Shown one piece after another: positions 8,772 through 17,956 of a stretch of DNA of 27,091 nt. The position numbers and the translations under genes were made by a program. The notes below the pieces were generated by a model, which searched no databases, had not been told where the DNA came from, and saw only the letters and a program-made list of their open reading frames with translations. The DNA comes from Tieghemiomyces parasiticus (Eukaryota; Kickxellomycota; Dimargaritomycetes; Dimargaritales; Dimargaritaceae): positions 1 to 27,091 of the forward strand of contig JANBPT010000650.1 in NCBI GenBank assembly GCA_027575765.1, written 5' to 3'. Positions within the stretch are counted from its first letter, which is position 1; each line of letters starts with the position of its first letter.

Positions 8772-10604
8772 GCGTGGTCGGATATTAACCTTGTGAGGGC
8801 TAGCCGTGAGAGTGAGTGGAGGAGATATTGTGATGACATGGACTGGCAGGTTCACATCCTGCCCGGCTGACCTATCAGCTTGCCCAGATTCCCTGGAGGA
8901 TATTCCTACGCCCGCCGCTGCCACCGCCGGCCCCCTTAGTCTGCTGCCGTATCGATCGACCTGCCATTTCATCCATACCTCTGCGTTAGCCTTCCACTCA
9001 CCACACCCAACGGACAACATAAAGGCCTAGACCCATCAGTATACGGAGGCTGGATAAGGAGCAACGTTGGTGTCACGGAAACCAAAGCAAGCCGGCGGGG
9101 AGGTCAGGTGGCGGTAGCACCATTGGTACTCAGAGGTCTGGCTGGTGCCTAGTTATTTTGCGACCGCGGCTACCCTAGCAATATCCTCTGGCAAGCTGGC
9201 CCATTGCCTATGCCTACACACCAAGGGCCCAAAAGACGGGTTGTGGGAGACAAGCACGTCGATTGGTGGGCATCGCTATCTTTTACCAGCTCACCCCTCC
9301 CAGACTTAATTATGCCCCCCCAAACTATCACCTCCATCCGCCGGTACTTCTAGTCACCGACTGGCTCGTCCGATACACGTCTACCATGGTAAGTCAGGGC
9401 CTCCTACCAACCAGCCTACTATCTGTTTCGGCATCAGCCCCGGCTCGTTTTATTCCACATGGCTGCTCGGTGCAGGATTTAGACGGCTGCCGGGGTGACC
9501 CGGCCAGGTGAGCCAGGCCATCCGGGCTCTACTGGTCTAGGTTTTCGTTATGCTAAATGCCTAGCAGCCAGTGCTTCTTGCGAGAGCGCATTCGGTATGC
9601 AGGCAGATACGACTGGCAACAGAATCCGTTCGTGGCGGGATGGACAGGATATTGCCGCCCTATTTTTATACTTCCCTGTTTAGGCATTCTTTCCCCCGAG
9701 CCGGACTGACGGGTGTATAACAGACACTGTGACGCGCAAGGCCAATGCCCTTTTTTAAGCCGTCCCGTCCCCCTTGCCGCTGCTGCCACAGCACTTGCAA
9801 ACGATGTCAGTTGAGGCGGTGGACGTGCCCTAAGGAATAGATGGTGCATCAACCTGGATAGACCTAGGGCGGTCCGGTATCCGAGTTCGGGGGGGGGTTC
9901 TTTTTTCACAAGGCTCAACGTCTAACGAGCGGTGAGAATGGCCTCCCGCCTCCGCATCAGCTCACCCTCGAAACACTTTCGGTCAGCTACTGCGTTGGGT
10001 TGACGCCACTGGGTGGGTAAGCCATCGCGACCGGCCAGCGCCAAAAGCGCCATGGCCAGATGGTTTGCGACGCCCACCCGTCTTACTTGCCCCCCTCCAT
10101 TGGCCCATGCTGGGATTGTTATTGCGAAAGGAGACGAAGGAGGCCGGATGCCCTGAGAGGACGCGTTCCTCTCCATGCCACCGCTTGTGCCACAGACCTA
10201 CCCCCGGCTCCCCCCCCCCAGTCGCCGCTGCCTCAACCATTAATCCCTCATTGCCTCCCTCCCGCCCTTTCCTTCGGTAATGCGGTCGCTCGCTGGCCTT
10301 CCCTGTTCCGGTTGGTGGACTAGACTTGCACATGGCTAGGGAGGGGCGAGGCTTGGCCTTTATAGTGGCGTATGGGTCTCATGGCGCATCGGCCGTGACC
10401 GGAGGGTGCACGAAGGCAGGCGGCATACACCGATGGGTGGCATACATGCGAGTGACCGGGTGGGTAAGTTGGGGTACGAGGACTATGGAGGCCTAGATAA
10501 TCACGCCGGCGTCTTCGTTTGTAACCGCTGTCGTTCTCTCTTCCTTGCTTCTCACCCATACCAAGCATGGCACTAATTTCCTCCCCCTCCCGCCATGGCA
10601 GGCC

Positions 10605-10638
10605 TTCTCTCTCTCTTTCTCTCTCTCTCACTCTCTCA
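10605..10638. repeat. CT-rich microsatellite
   Basis: This is a near-perfect (CT)n tract with two short interruptions, in noncoding DNA of the 4.6 kb desert. Confidence 0.75.
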
Positions 10639-11574
10639 CATTGTATTGGCCGTGTCAGTAGAGCATCGCCGCCGCTACCGCCATTCCCCTCTTCTTCCCC
10701 GCTTATCTCTGCACGATTGGTTGTGGTACGTGAGTGGCCGCGCGAGAAGGAAGGGGTGAAAGGGCCTGGGTATATAATGGCACCTCCCCCCCTAGTCCAC
10801 GCCTGTTCCACCCCTTTTTCTCCTTCCTGTCTTGCTTATCCGTTTTGTTCAAAAATGTATCTGTGATGCTCATACCGATCTGGTCGTTCCCGTTGACTTG
10901 GTCATTAATATCCCAGCGCTGAGTATCCAACCTATTAGCTATTCTCTACGACCCTTGTTGGCCTTCCCGTCCAGTCTAACCGCTTTTGGACCCCCCGTAT
11001 TCAGATAGGGCACCGATTGGTATCTCGGTTCTTTCGGCCGCTTTTCAGATACCGTCCGCATCCATCCTTGAGCGGTATCCAACCCCACGTATCAATCCAC
11101 GACCATACACCGCTGCATTGAACAATACGTCGGCCAGACATAGCGCTGCCATATTCCAACGACGCTTCCTCCTCAGCTGGGCCCTGGCTTCATAGTCGCC
11201 GACCGGACGCCCATACCCCCCCTCCCGTTTTTACACCTGACTCATTGCGTTGCCTCATTTCGACCGAGGCGCTGCTGCGTAGGCTCATAAGCTCCTCCTA
11301 GCCCCCGCACCCGCATAGCCCTGGTGAACGCAACCCGCCCGCTCTCACCCTTAATCCGTTGGGCCTATCGCACTAGAGCCCTCCACCGTGTCCCCCTCTC
11401 TCGCCAGCCCTACCCAGCTCCGTTACATAACATAGGCGCCCAACCACATCGCCAACTGGCGCACGCCTTCCCAGTTGACTTTGCCACAACGAGTGGAGAG
11501 AGCCCCTGCATACCTGTCTTCCCCCCCTCCCCACTTCTCATATTTTACACTTCCTTTTTCTTCACCTCTTCCCA

Positions 11575-11580
11575 TATATA
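11575..11580 (+). promoter_or_regulatory. Candidate TATA box of the SWIRM gene
   Basis: TATATA lies in a long pyrimidine-rich stretch about 305 nt before the ATG at 11885. The distance would leave a 5' leader of roughly 270 nt. This is suggestive only. Confidence 0.35.
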
Positions 11581-11884
11581 CCTTCGTCGGTTGGTCCCTT
11601 TCTTCATTTTAAAACCTACTTTCCTTCCCACACCGTCCTTCGTACGTATTATTATTCTATACCTAGTGACGACCTCAACGGGTATGGCCCCTCCCCATCA
11701 CGGCTATCCTACCCCACAATCGGTATCCACTTGACGATACCTAACCTGTTATCCCGCCGGCCTGTCTCTACTGTACAGACTCGAATTTTGTTGCATACAC
11801 TTTATCGGCTTAGCACGGCCGTTCTTACCATTTTATACCCCTAGCTCGCCTGAACCACGAGCATAAGGTCCCACCAGACTAACC

Positions 11885-14216
11885 ATGACACCGATACCTG
11901 TTAGCCACCGTCGTCGGCTGCGCAAGGCCCTGCACCCGCAGAAATCCATAACCGCCCCGCTCGCTCTGGCTCCGCTTAACATAATGGTCCCCGAGCCAGG
12001 GACGCGCCATGAAAAGCTCACTGGGCCACCCACTCCGGCCCTCGAGCCTCGTGAGGACGGGCTTAATTTGGCCATGTCATCGCTAGCATCGCCTGACCCG
12101 AAGCTGAATGGAAAGGACTCGGAGGCCGATGAACTACTGCCAACGCCGCCGCGCTCCGTCTCGCCCATCGCCTTGTCCTGGGGGTCCCTCGTGGGGCCCA
12201 CGCCCGGCCTCAGTATCCGCTACACTCCCCAGGAGGGCACCGTCTTCACTAACCCTACCGCTGACCGACCCCCAGCACACCCACTCATCGCTTTGGACGT
12301 GTACACGGCCTTCCGCACCGACCCACAGGCCCTCTGGAGATGGACCACTTTGGACTCCCGGAGCGGCCCCCATCCGTCGCCTCACGCCTCGCGCCGCACC
12401 ACTCGGCGTGGGGCTGGTGATGGGAGCACACAGTCCTCACCACGCCCGCGTAGCAAACCCCGGACCCGGCGTGAAGCGGCTACCCCGTCAAAACGGGTCC
12501 GCGGCGCCATGGACGCGACATCATCCTCACCTCTGCTCCCGACCAAGAAGGTCGCTCAGTCGCCTCTAGTGGAAAGCATTGACCTGCCTTCCCCCTCCCT
12601 CAAACGTCAGACCTCTTATAGCCAGGCCTCCACGCCCGTTCCATCGTCAGATGGCGACACTTTTGAATACGCGGCGGGCCGGGGCCAGCGTAGCTATGAT
12701 ACAAGGCGACAGCAGAAGATCTATTATAACGCTCTGAGTAATTCGGCGCTTACTCACGCGACTCCCATTGCAGGTAAGGCACTCTGTATAGTTTCTAACT
12801 AAATCCACCCGCCTTCCCCGTGCCCTTCACTCTGGAATGACGTCGAGCTGTCGCACCCAAGCTAGCGGGGCACGGCTTATTAGTGCGTGGCGGCCTGGTC
12901 AGTGTACAGTCCACCTCCCCACTCTCTTCGCCCTCTCTCTCTCTCTCTCTCTCTCGGCTTGTGTGGGTGGGTGTTTCATTCCCACACAATCCTAGCTGCA
13001 GGGAGCGACTGGTGGCGGCTAGATAGACTTCAAGGCAGAACGGGGTGTACACCAGACCCCGCTTTCCATTCCACACCCCACCCTCAGGGTAGAGGCGGGT
13101 GGAATTTGTGTGTTATGAAGCGGAATTGATCGAGTGTTCTAATGCGAATTGTGCATACAGAGGCAAACGTTTAGGATAACTCATGGCTGCCGGTCTCTCG
13201 GCAGCCCTGCGCTCGGACTGGTACTCGTGTGTGAAGGCTGTGGCCTGAATTATCTGAGCTTTACTTAACCTACCTTAAACCCTCCCCTCACTTGCCTTTT
13301 CCTATTCCCACCTCGCTGTTCCCCTCCACACACCCTGGTCTCGCCGAATTGTATTCCACTTGTATCGTCACCTCTGGTCTTTGGTTATTTTTTTTCACCC
13401 TCCCCCTTCAATTCTACCAACACTTCAACCCCCCCCCCTTCAGACGAAGATCGGGGCGAGGAGGTGGACCGTGAGAGCGACGCCGACTCGGTCGGTTACG
13501 GGTCAGCAACTGGGCAACGCGGGGCCCCTGGTGATGCTACTACTCGTGGCCGGCGGCGAGGACCAACCAAACATACCATCAAACGCAACAGCCGTGGCTA
13601 CCCGACCGTGTCGTGGCCCAAAGGCGCCCCACTAGACGTGTCCGGCGACATCAACTATAAGCACCTAACCGAGCCTGAGCGGCACGTCTGCTCCACCCTA
13701 CGCGTGCCACCGCACCAGTACCTCCAAATCAAGGATACCCTAATCAACGCTGCGCGGGAGGCGGGCGTGGCGCTGGATGAGGGGATCGTGGAGTTGGCCC
13801 GGACAAAGGCCCGGCAGAATGGAGAGGAAACTGCCCCGCAGCCGATTGCAGATGCTGCAGCCCCTGCGAACCTCGTCTCTACATCCGAGTTTCCGCCTTC
13901 CATTGCCGTCACGGCGGCCCCAGCCTCCCCATCTGGCGAAGCTGCTGCTAAAGAGGGTACCGAATTGCCAGCCACGCCAGTGACTGATACCGTCTCCCGC
14001 ACTAGCACCGCCTCACCACGACTACCCACGGCGACTTCGTTGCCCGATACCAGTCGAGTAAAAGAATCAGAAGAGAAGGAAAAGCCAGGGCCGACTTCCC
14101 AGGTCCACAAACCCTTTCGCAAGCGCGACGCCCAGAAGCTCTGCCGTATCGATGTCAACAAGACCAGCAAGATCGTAGACTGGTTCGTTGATATGGGCTG
14201 GCTGACCCTGACCTAA
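11885..14216 (+). CDS. SWIRM-domain chromatin protein (Laf1/Laf2/Fun19-like)
   Basis: This is probably a chromatin-associated protein of the fungal SWIRM-only group (S. pombe Laf1/Laf2, which associate with the Clr6 deacetylase; S. cerevisiae Fun19/YOR338W). Two exons are inferred: 11885-12773 and 13444-14216, joined in phase 1 (donor CAG|GTAAGG, acceptor CCCCTTCAG), giving 553 aa. Residues 1-360 are mostly disordered, Ser/Pro/Arg-rich, with an acidic DEDRGEEVDRESD at the junction. The SWIRM domain begins near 366 (INYKHLTEPERHVCSTLRVPP, HQYLQIKDTLINAAREAG) and ends at the C-terminus with FRKRDAQKLCRIDVNKTSK (521-539) and IVDWFVDMGWL. The two halves are separated by about 115 Ala/Pro/Ser/Thr-rich residues (about 405-519), which is unusual. 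The C-terminal SWIRM also resembles that of Ada2, but there is no ZZ or SANT domain, so Ada2 is excluded. The start has a good context (ACCATGA). Confidence 0.88.
12774..13443 (+). other. 670-nt intron of the SWIRM gene
   Basis: This is the longest intron in the window. It has donor GTAAGG and a very C-rich tract just before the acceptor TTCAG. It contains (CT)11 at 12933-12954. No internal exon with acceptable splice sites was recognised, but a small cassette exon cannot be excluded by eye. Confidence 0.75.
12933..12954. repeat. (CT)11 microsatellite in the SWIRM intron
   Basis: Eleven perfect CT units lie in the middle of the intron, about 490 nt before the acceptor. Confidence 0.85.
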
Positions 14217-14931
14217 GTTATATGTAAAATCTGGTCCCAACCGTAGAATTCCTTCCCCCCCCCTACAGGCCCCTGTTGTAGTTGTACAAAAAAATATAAT
14301 CCATTTGAAATCCATAGGTCAATAGTCTTGTGCTGCTTTCCACCTCACCGACCTTGTACCTTGGCGCTGTTTTCCTCCCCCCCCCCCACCCTCATATTAA
14401 TTGACTCATTGACATTCCCCTATTAGAGATTTACTAAGCTGGAGTTTGTAGCAAGAGCGATTTCCTTCCTTACAGTCTCGCGTAACCAGTTCTGGGTTAT
14501 CTTTGTATTGATTACTAGACCTAGGTTAGCTGGTACTGTTACCACCAGCATAATGTCCGCCGCTAGCCAAGTGTAAATTGAAGCCAGCAGTAGACTGCCA
14601 TTTGCGCACATACAGCTATATGCGGGGGGGGGAACACATGGGGACAGCGTGTGGTAGGTCAGCCAGGCCCCTGAACTGGTGCTGGAAGGGTGCCCTAGTT
14701 TCTATCAAAGTGGTAATTCCAAGCTTACCTCTACCCAATTTATATTTTTCTTCTCCCTCTCCTCCGTGACATTTCCAAAACACCCCGAGTCCAGCTTTCG
14801 CATTGCTTGCCAGCGAATCAGTCTGTTCGATTTATTATTCCCCCACCCCCTGCCGTCAACGAACCCCATCTACATACCGTCCCTCATTCGGAGCAGCCCC
14901 CCTCCCGCTCATCTCGCAATTGGCTACAGCC
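14217..14931. other. Intergenic: SWIRM 3' flank and FAM32A promoter region
   Basis: This 715-bp gap separates two plus-strand genes. Its first part has an A-rich AAAAAAATATAAT at about 14287, a plausible noncanonical poly(A) element, and an 11-base C run at 14377-14387. Its last 200 bp are pyrimidine-rich, with an A/T element TTTATATTTTT near 14739 that may serve as the FAM32A TATA region. There is no supported gene. Confidence 0.45.
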
Positions 14932-16235
14932 ATGAGCGCCTACGATGACCTCATTGGTGGCTCGCTCAAGCTGAAGAGCAAGGGTGCTGGTATCAAGTAA
15001 GTTCTATGCGACTGCTACGCTCCCCCCTACCTCTCGCCCCGTGTAGAAATGGCAGGCGAGCACGGAGACTATATGGCATCCTGAACTGACAACCAATTGG
15101 CCGACGTTGTGCTTGACCCCCCCCCCCCCTCCCATCTCTCTCCCACCCCTACCTCATCTCCACCTCACCTCACCTCCCCTCCTAAATCGATAGGAAAAAG
15201 AAATCCAAGAAGTCTAAAAAGGAGGCCAAGGAAAGCCGCCGGCACAGCGGCGATGAGGCCGAAGTGACGAAGTTTGCCGAGGAAGATACTGGAACCGCCT
15301 CGGCGTCATCAACGTCTACCGTGCCGACCCGTACCAAGGCTGAAGCGCGATTCGAGGAGATTCAGCGCAAGCGGGTAAGTTTATAGGGGCCATGAGGAAT
15401 AGTGGTGCTGGTGATTTCATTATTATTATTACGCAGTAAGCAAGCGGACAGCTCAAGGAGGAGCCTTTTTGAAGGGCCCAAGTACTGTAGCTAACGACGT
15501 GGTCTGCCACCATCATCCCGCCATTTCACCTTTCTCTCTCGACCCCGCGGTACAGAAAATGGAGAAAATTGACAAACTGGCCAGCAAGTCCCACCGCCAG
15601 CGGGTAGCGGTAAGTGTCTCCATGACGTACCCCCCCTCCCTCCCGATTGTACCGCTTATGTTCTCAAGTGGCTCTTTGTTTTTGTTTGTTTCATTTCCAT
15701 TCCCGTTGGAAGGATTTGGTATATGGTGTGGTGGTGCAACTCAACTCGTATTCCTTACTCAGCCTACCATATCCTCTACATATACCCTTGCACTATGACG
15801 ATCCCACTCCTATGACTTGTGACTGCCGTCTGTCCACCACAGGAACTGAACGACTACCTAGAGAGTCTCTCCCAGCACTACGATATCCCAAAGGTAAGTC
15901 AATGGCGACGATGCAGGCGGGCTCAGCGTGGACTAGTCCCACGATCTGAGGGAGAGATAGAGGGAGTGTGTGTGTGTGTGTGTGTGCGATGGACGGCGAT
16001 GGAACTTACAGGCCTTGGCCATCAAGCACCCCAGCCCGTTGTGAGGGAGCACCACTCTATTGTGTGCAATACTCGCTTCGATCAGCTGGCCAACCGGGCA
16101 AAAGCCCCGACTGACGTCAGGTTCTAACCTCTGGTACACCAACTTGCATACTCATACTCCCCCCCTTCCCACACCCCCATTTCCTACCATGCTGCGTCCT
16201 CAATCTACGCCGTCCTGCAGGTGGGACCTGGCTAA
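14932..16235 (+). CDS. FAM32A: FAM32A homologue, spliceosome exon-ligation factor
   Basis: In human spliceosomes, FAM32A is a small basic protein of the C*/P complexes that stabilises 3' splice-site docking, with its C-terminal tail reaching into the catalytic centre. Five exons are inferred: 14932-14996, 15194-15374, 15556-15609, 15843-15893 and 16221-16235, giving 121 aa. All four introns begin GTAAGT and end AG, and all junction phases fit. Order in the protein: MSAYDDLIGGSLKLKSKG at the N-terminus (family pattern MxAYExVxxGxLKLK), a Lys-rich stretch (KKKKSKKSKKEAK), an acidic/Ser/Thr spacer, then KAEARFEEIQRKR, KMEKIDKLASKSHRQRV, ELNDYLESLSQHYDIPK and a final VGPG. The last three blocks match the conserved C-terminal half. 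The last exon contributes only four codons plus the stop. Length is close to the human protein (about 112 aa). Confidence 0.95.
15966..15986. repeat. (GT)n microsatellite in FAM32A intron 4
   Basis: This is a 21-base perfect GT tract starting 73 nt after the exon-4 boundary, within a 327-nt intron. Confidence 0.85.
16111..16120. promoter_or_regulatory. CRE-type palindrome CTGACGTCAG
   Basis: This is a perfect 10-bp palindrome containing TGACGTCA, the bZIP (ATF/CREB) site. It lies in FAM32A intron 4, about 1.2 kb upstream of the RTC3 ATG. Confidence 0.35.
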
Positions 16236-16304
16236 TATGTACACTCCTGCAGCCCCCGACCATTGGGGCCGTGGCCCGTGAAATCTGTGTCCGTTGCGAT
16301 TGTG

Positions 16305-16310
16305 AATAAA
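16305..16310 (+). terminator. Poly(A) signal of FAM32A
   Basis: A perfect AATAAA lies 70 nt after the FAM32A stop codon on the same strand, just where a 3' end is expected. Confidence 0.7.
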
Positions 16311-16594
16311 GCCATTTTGACTCCGACTTGTCACCAATGCAACAGGTACGGTCGAATATGCCAGTGGGAGGTACCTTACCCGCGGGGCCAGATTGCGAAG
16401 ATTGGCTATCCCACATCATAGTAGGGGGGGGAGGGTTCAGGTAGCGGAAGGGGTGATTAGAACCGTGGAAGGTACCACGCCAACGTGTCTAGTTGGGGCT
16501 GCGGGATTGGAGCAAAACGGGGCACGGTCTAATGTCGCAGGGCCAATCGACGGCTCCTGCGTCGCCTAGCGGGCTACCGGCCAGAGTAGATTGT

Positions 16595-16604
16595 ATGACG
16601 TCAT
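16595..16604. promoter_or_regulatory. CRE-type palindrome ATGACGTCAT
   Basis: This is a perfect 10-bp palindrome with the full bZIP site TGACGTCA, 700 nt upstream of the RTC3 start codon. It is the second such site in under 500 bp. Confidence 0.4.
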
Positions 16605-17068
16605 TATACCCTAGTCTCAGCAGTGGTGGGGGGGGGAGGCAGAGGGCAAGTCCTTGTGTAATGACAGCACGGCCCGACCCCCGCCGGCCTGCGTTATGAC
16701 TATTCATTTCCGTATCCCCCACCTTCCACCCGACAGTCTTTACTCCTAACGGAGGAACACGTAGCGGCATTTAGACCGACCATGCCCTCCTCCCTTCCGG
16801 GTTCACTCCCCGCTCTGGGCATGGGGGAGGGGCCATGACGCAGTCGCTTTCTCATGGTATGTTCCCGCCTCTATGTCAAGGGGGGGGGAGGTGAGGGACA
16901 GAACGGGACGTTCTCACCCGTCTATTGCGAGCACCCAGGCCTAAATAAAACCCAATACGATGACGACAGCCGTTGTCACTCGAGAGAAGCTTGTCGAAGC
17001 CAGCTGGGGCTACTGCGGCCTCCGATGAATAGATGAGGGGTTGGGTTTCAGCGAGGACGGGTAGAACA

Positions 17069-17076
17069 TATTTAAA
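17069..17076 (+). promoter_or_regulatory. Candidate TATA box of RTC3
   Basis: TATTTAAA lies 228 nt upstream of the RTC3 ATG, ahead of a pyrimidine-rich leader. This is plausible as a core promoter element. Confidence 0.4.
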
Positions 17077-17266
17077 CCCGCCGTCGACCCGCCGTACGAG
17101 ACTAGACTCATCACTACACTACATCACAACCCTCTGAAACCGCTTGTCGCTTCCCCTCCTAGCTTCGACTCTCACTCCCTGCACCTGTATTTCTATATTC
17201 CTTCGATTCTCCATATAGCCTTACCCTCTGCAGTCTAACAAGTTCTACTGTTTTCCACTTCCCAGA

Positions 17267-17282
17267 ATATATATATATATAT
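17267..17282. repeat. (AT)8 tract just before the RTC3 start codon
   Basis: Eight AT units end 21 nt before the ATG. This is too close to be the TATA box of this start unless the leader is extremely short, so it probably lies in the 5' leader. Confidence 0.7.
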
Positions 17283-17303
17283 CCCTACGACCACTACCTC
17301 ATT

Positions 17304-17648
17304 ATGTCTTCGTCCGCCACCCGCATCGTCTACAAGGAGCCCGGCAAGGGCACCGAAGCCTTCTACATCTTTGCCGACCCTGAGATGGCCTCCAAGTGGC
17401 GCAAGGACTCCTCGATCCCACTCGCGCAGGTGGTCAGCTCGTTCAACGTGTACACTACCGACAACGGCGGTGTCACCGGTCTTGCTAGCGCCCCATCCAA
17501 GGGCGTGCTCGAGGACACCTTCGGCACCAGCAACGACGACGAAGTTTGCCGGATTATCCTCGAGAAGGGTGAGATTAACGGCCAGCTCACCGGCGTGCCC
17601 AGTCGGGATGAGACCAAGGACCCCTTCACCATGGGTAACCGCGGCTAA
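17304..17648 (+). CDS. RTC3: Rtc3-like single-domain SBDS-N (FYSH) protein
   Basis: This is a small soluble protein consisting of one FYSH domain, the N-terminal fold of the ribosome-maturation factor SBDS/Sdo1. Yeast Rtc3 (YHR087W, 111 aa) is a stress-induced homologue linked to RNA metabolism and telomere-capping phenotypes; its mechanism is not settled. It is a single open frame of 114 aa starting MSSSATRIVYKEPGKGTEAF. Family features are the Y-K-G core, FADPEMASKWRKD, LAQVVSSFNVYTTDNGG, GVLEDTFGTSNDDEV and the ILEKGEINGQ turn, with the C-terminus ending in the short Gly-rich tail MGNRG. It lacks the extra C-terminal domains of full SBDS, so it is not Sdo1. Codon use is strongly C-ending, suggesting high expression. 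Confidence 0.92.
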   Translation: MSSSATRIVYKEPGKGTEAFYIFADPEMASKWRKDSSIPLAQVVSSFNVYTTDNGGVTGLASAPSKGVLEDTFGTSNDDEVCRIILEKGEINGQLTGVPSRDETKDPFTMGNRG

Positions 17649-17956
17649 GGACTTATCGCTGCCGTCATCGGTCGTCCTTTTTACATTTTCTCGACGCTCG
17701 TCGTGGATCCCCCGTCGTCATGTGAAGGCTTGTCCAATACCCTCCCCTGGCTGTACTATATGGGTGCCCCATTAGCCCTCGGAAGGGAGCTACTGTCTCT
17801 TTGCCCATCATCCATATTAGTCGACTCCGGTCGTTCAATAAAAATGATGTTTGATTAGTTGTATAAATATATACCTACAATATAAAAAGAAACCCAGGTG
17901 TTTTATAACATGTTAGTTATAGCCCCCAATAAAAATGACTCTGGTGCCTTTGTCCC
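17649..17956. other. Convergent 3' region between RTC3 and the DUF3128 gene
   Basis: This 308-bp A/T-rich gap contains a plus-strand AATAAA at 17837-17842 and another near 17925. No clean minus-strand AATAAA was found for the DUF3128 gene. The 3' ends of the two convergent transcripts may overlap. Confidence 0.5.
17837..17842 (+). terminator. Poly(A) signal of RTC3
   Basis: A perfect AATAAA lies about 190 nt after the RTC3 stop codon, followed by a T-rich downstream segment. Confidence 0.6.

Larger units (their letters stand above)
7243..11884. other. 4.6 kb intergenic region with no gene I can support
   Basis: This stretch lies between the 5' ends of two divergent genes (Src1 on minus, SWIRM on plus). 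The longest open frames (about 120-180 codons, e.g. 7727-8426 minus and 9553-9918 minus) have no recognisable motif. They are rich in Arg, Pro, Ser and Cys, as expected from GC-rich noncoding DNA. I saw no tRNA B box, snRNA or rRNA signature, terminal inverted repeat, or reverse-transcriptase or transposase motif. Visible structure includes a 12-bp palindrome at 8760-8771, a CT-rich microsatellite at 10605-10638, and a pyrimidine-rich TATA-bearing segment (11500-11660) that may be the SWIRM promoter. Confidence 0.55.
16311..17303. other. Intergenic: RTC3 promoter region
   Basis: About 1 kb with no supported gene. It contains a CRE palindrome (16595-16604), G runs near 16424, 16629 and 16880, AGGGG motifs similar to stress-response elements (near 16828 and 17036), a TATTTAAA at 17069-17076 and an (AT)8 at 17267-17282 close to the RTC3 start. 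The last 130 bp are pyrimidine-rich, like other 5' leaders here. Confidence 0.5.

Noticed and set aside
8843..8862. tRNA T-arm-like hairpin GCAGG-TTCACAT-CCTGC
   Set aside because: The loop lacks the required TTCRA pattern, and no D arm, anticodon arm or acceptor pairing is found upstream. It is a chance hairpin.
9553..10176. Two minus-strand open frames (121 and 84 codons), possible remnants of a gene
   Set aside because: No recognisable motif and no convincing splice sites linking them. There is too little evidence to call even a pseudogene.
11324..11734. 136-codon open frame upstream of the SWIRM gene
   Set aside because: It begins at GTG, not ATG, and is dominated by Pro, Ser, Phe and Thr from a pyrimidine-rich promoter or leader.
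16370..16477. Inverted pair GGTACCTT / AAGGTACC
   Set aside because: The core GGTACC is itself palindromic, so the inverted match is only two bases beyond chance. There is no sign of a mobile element.
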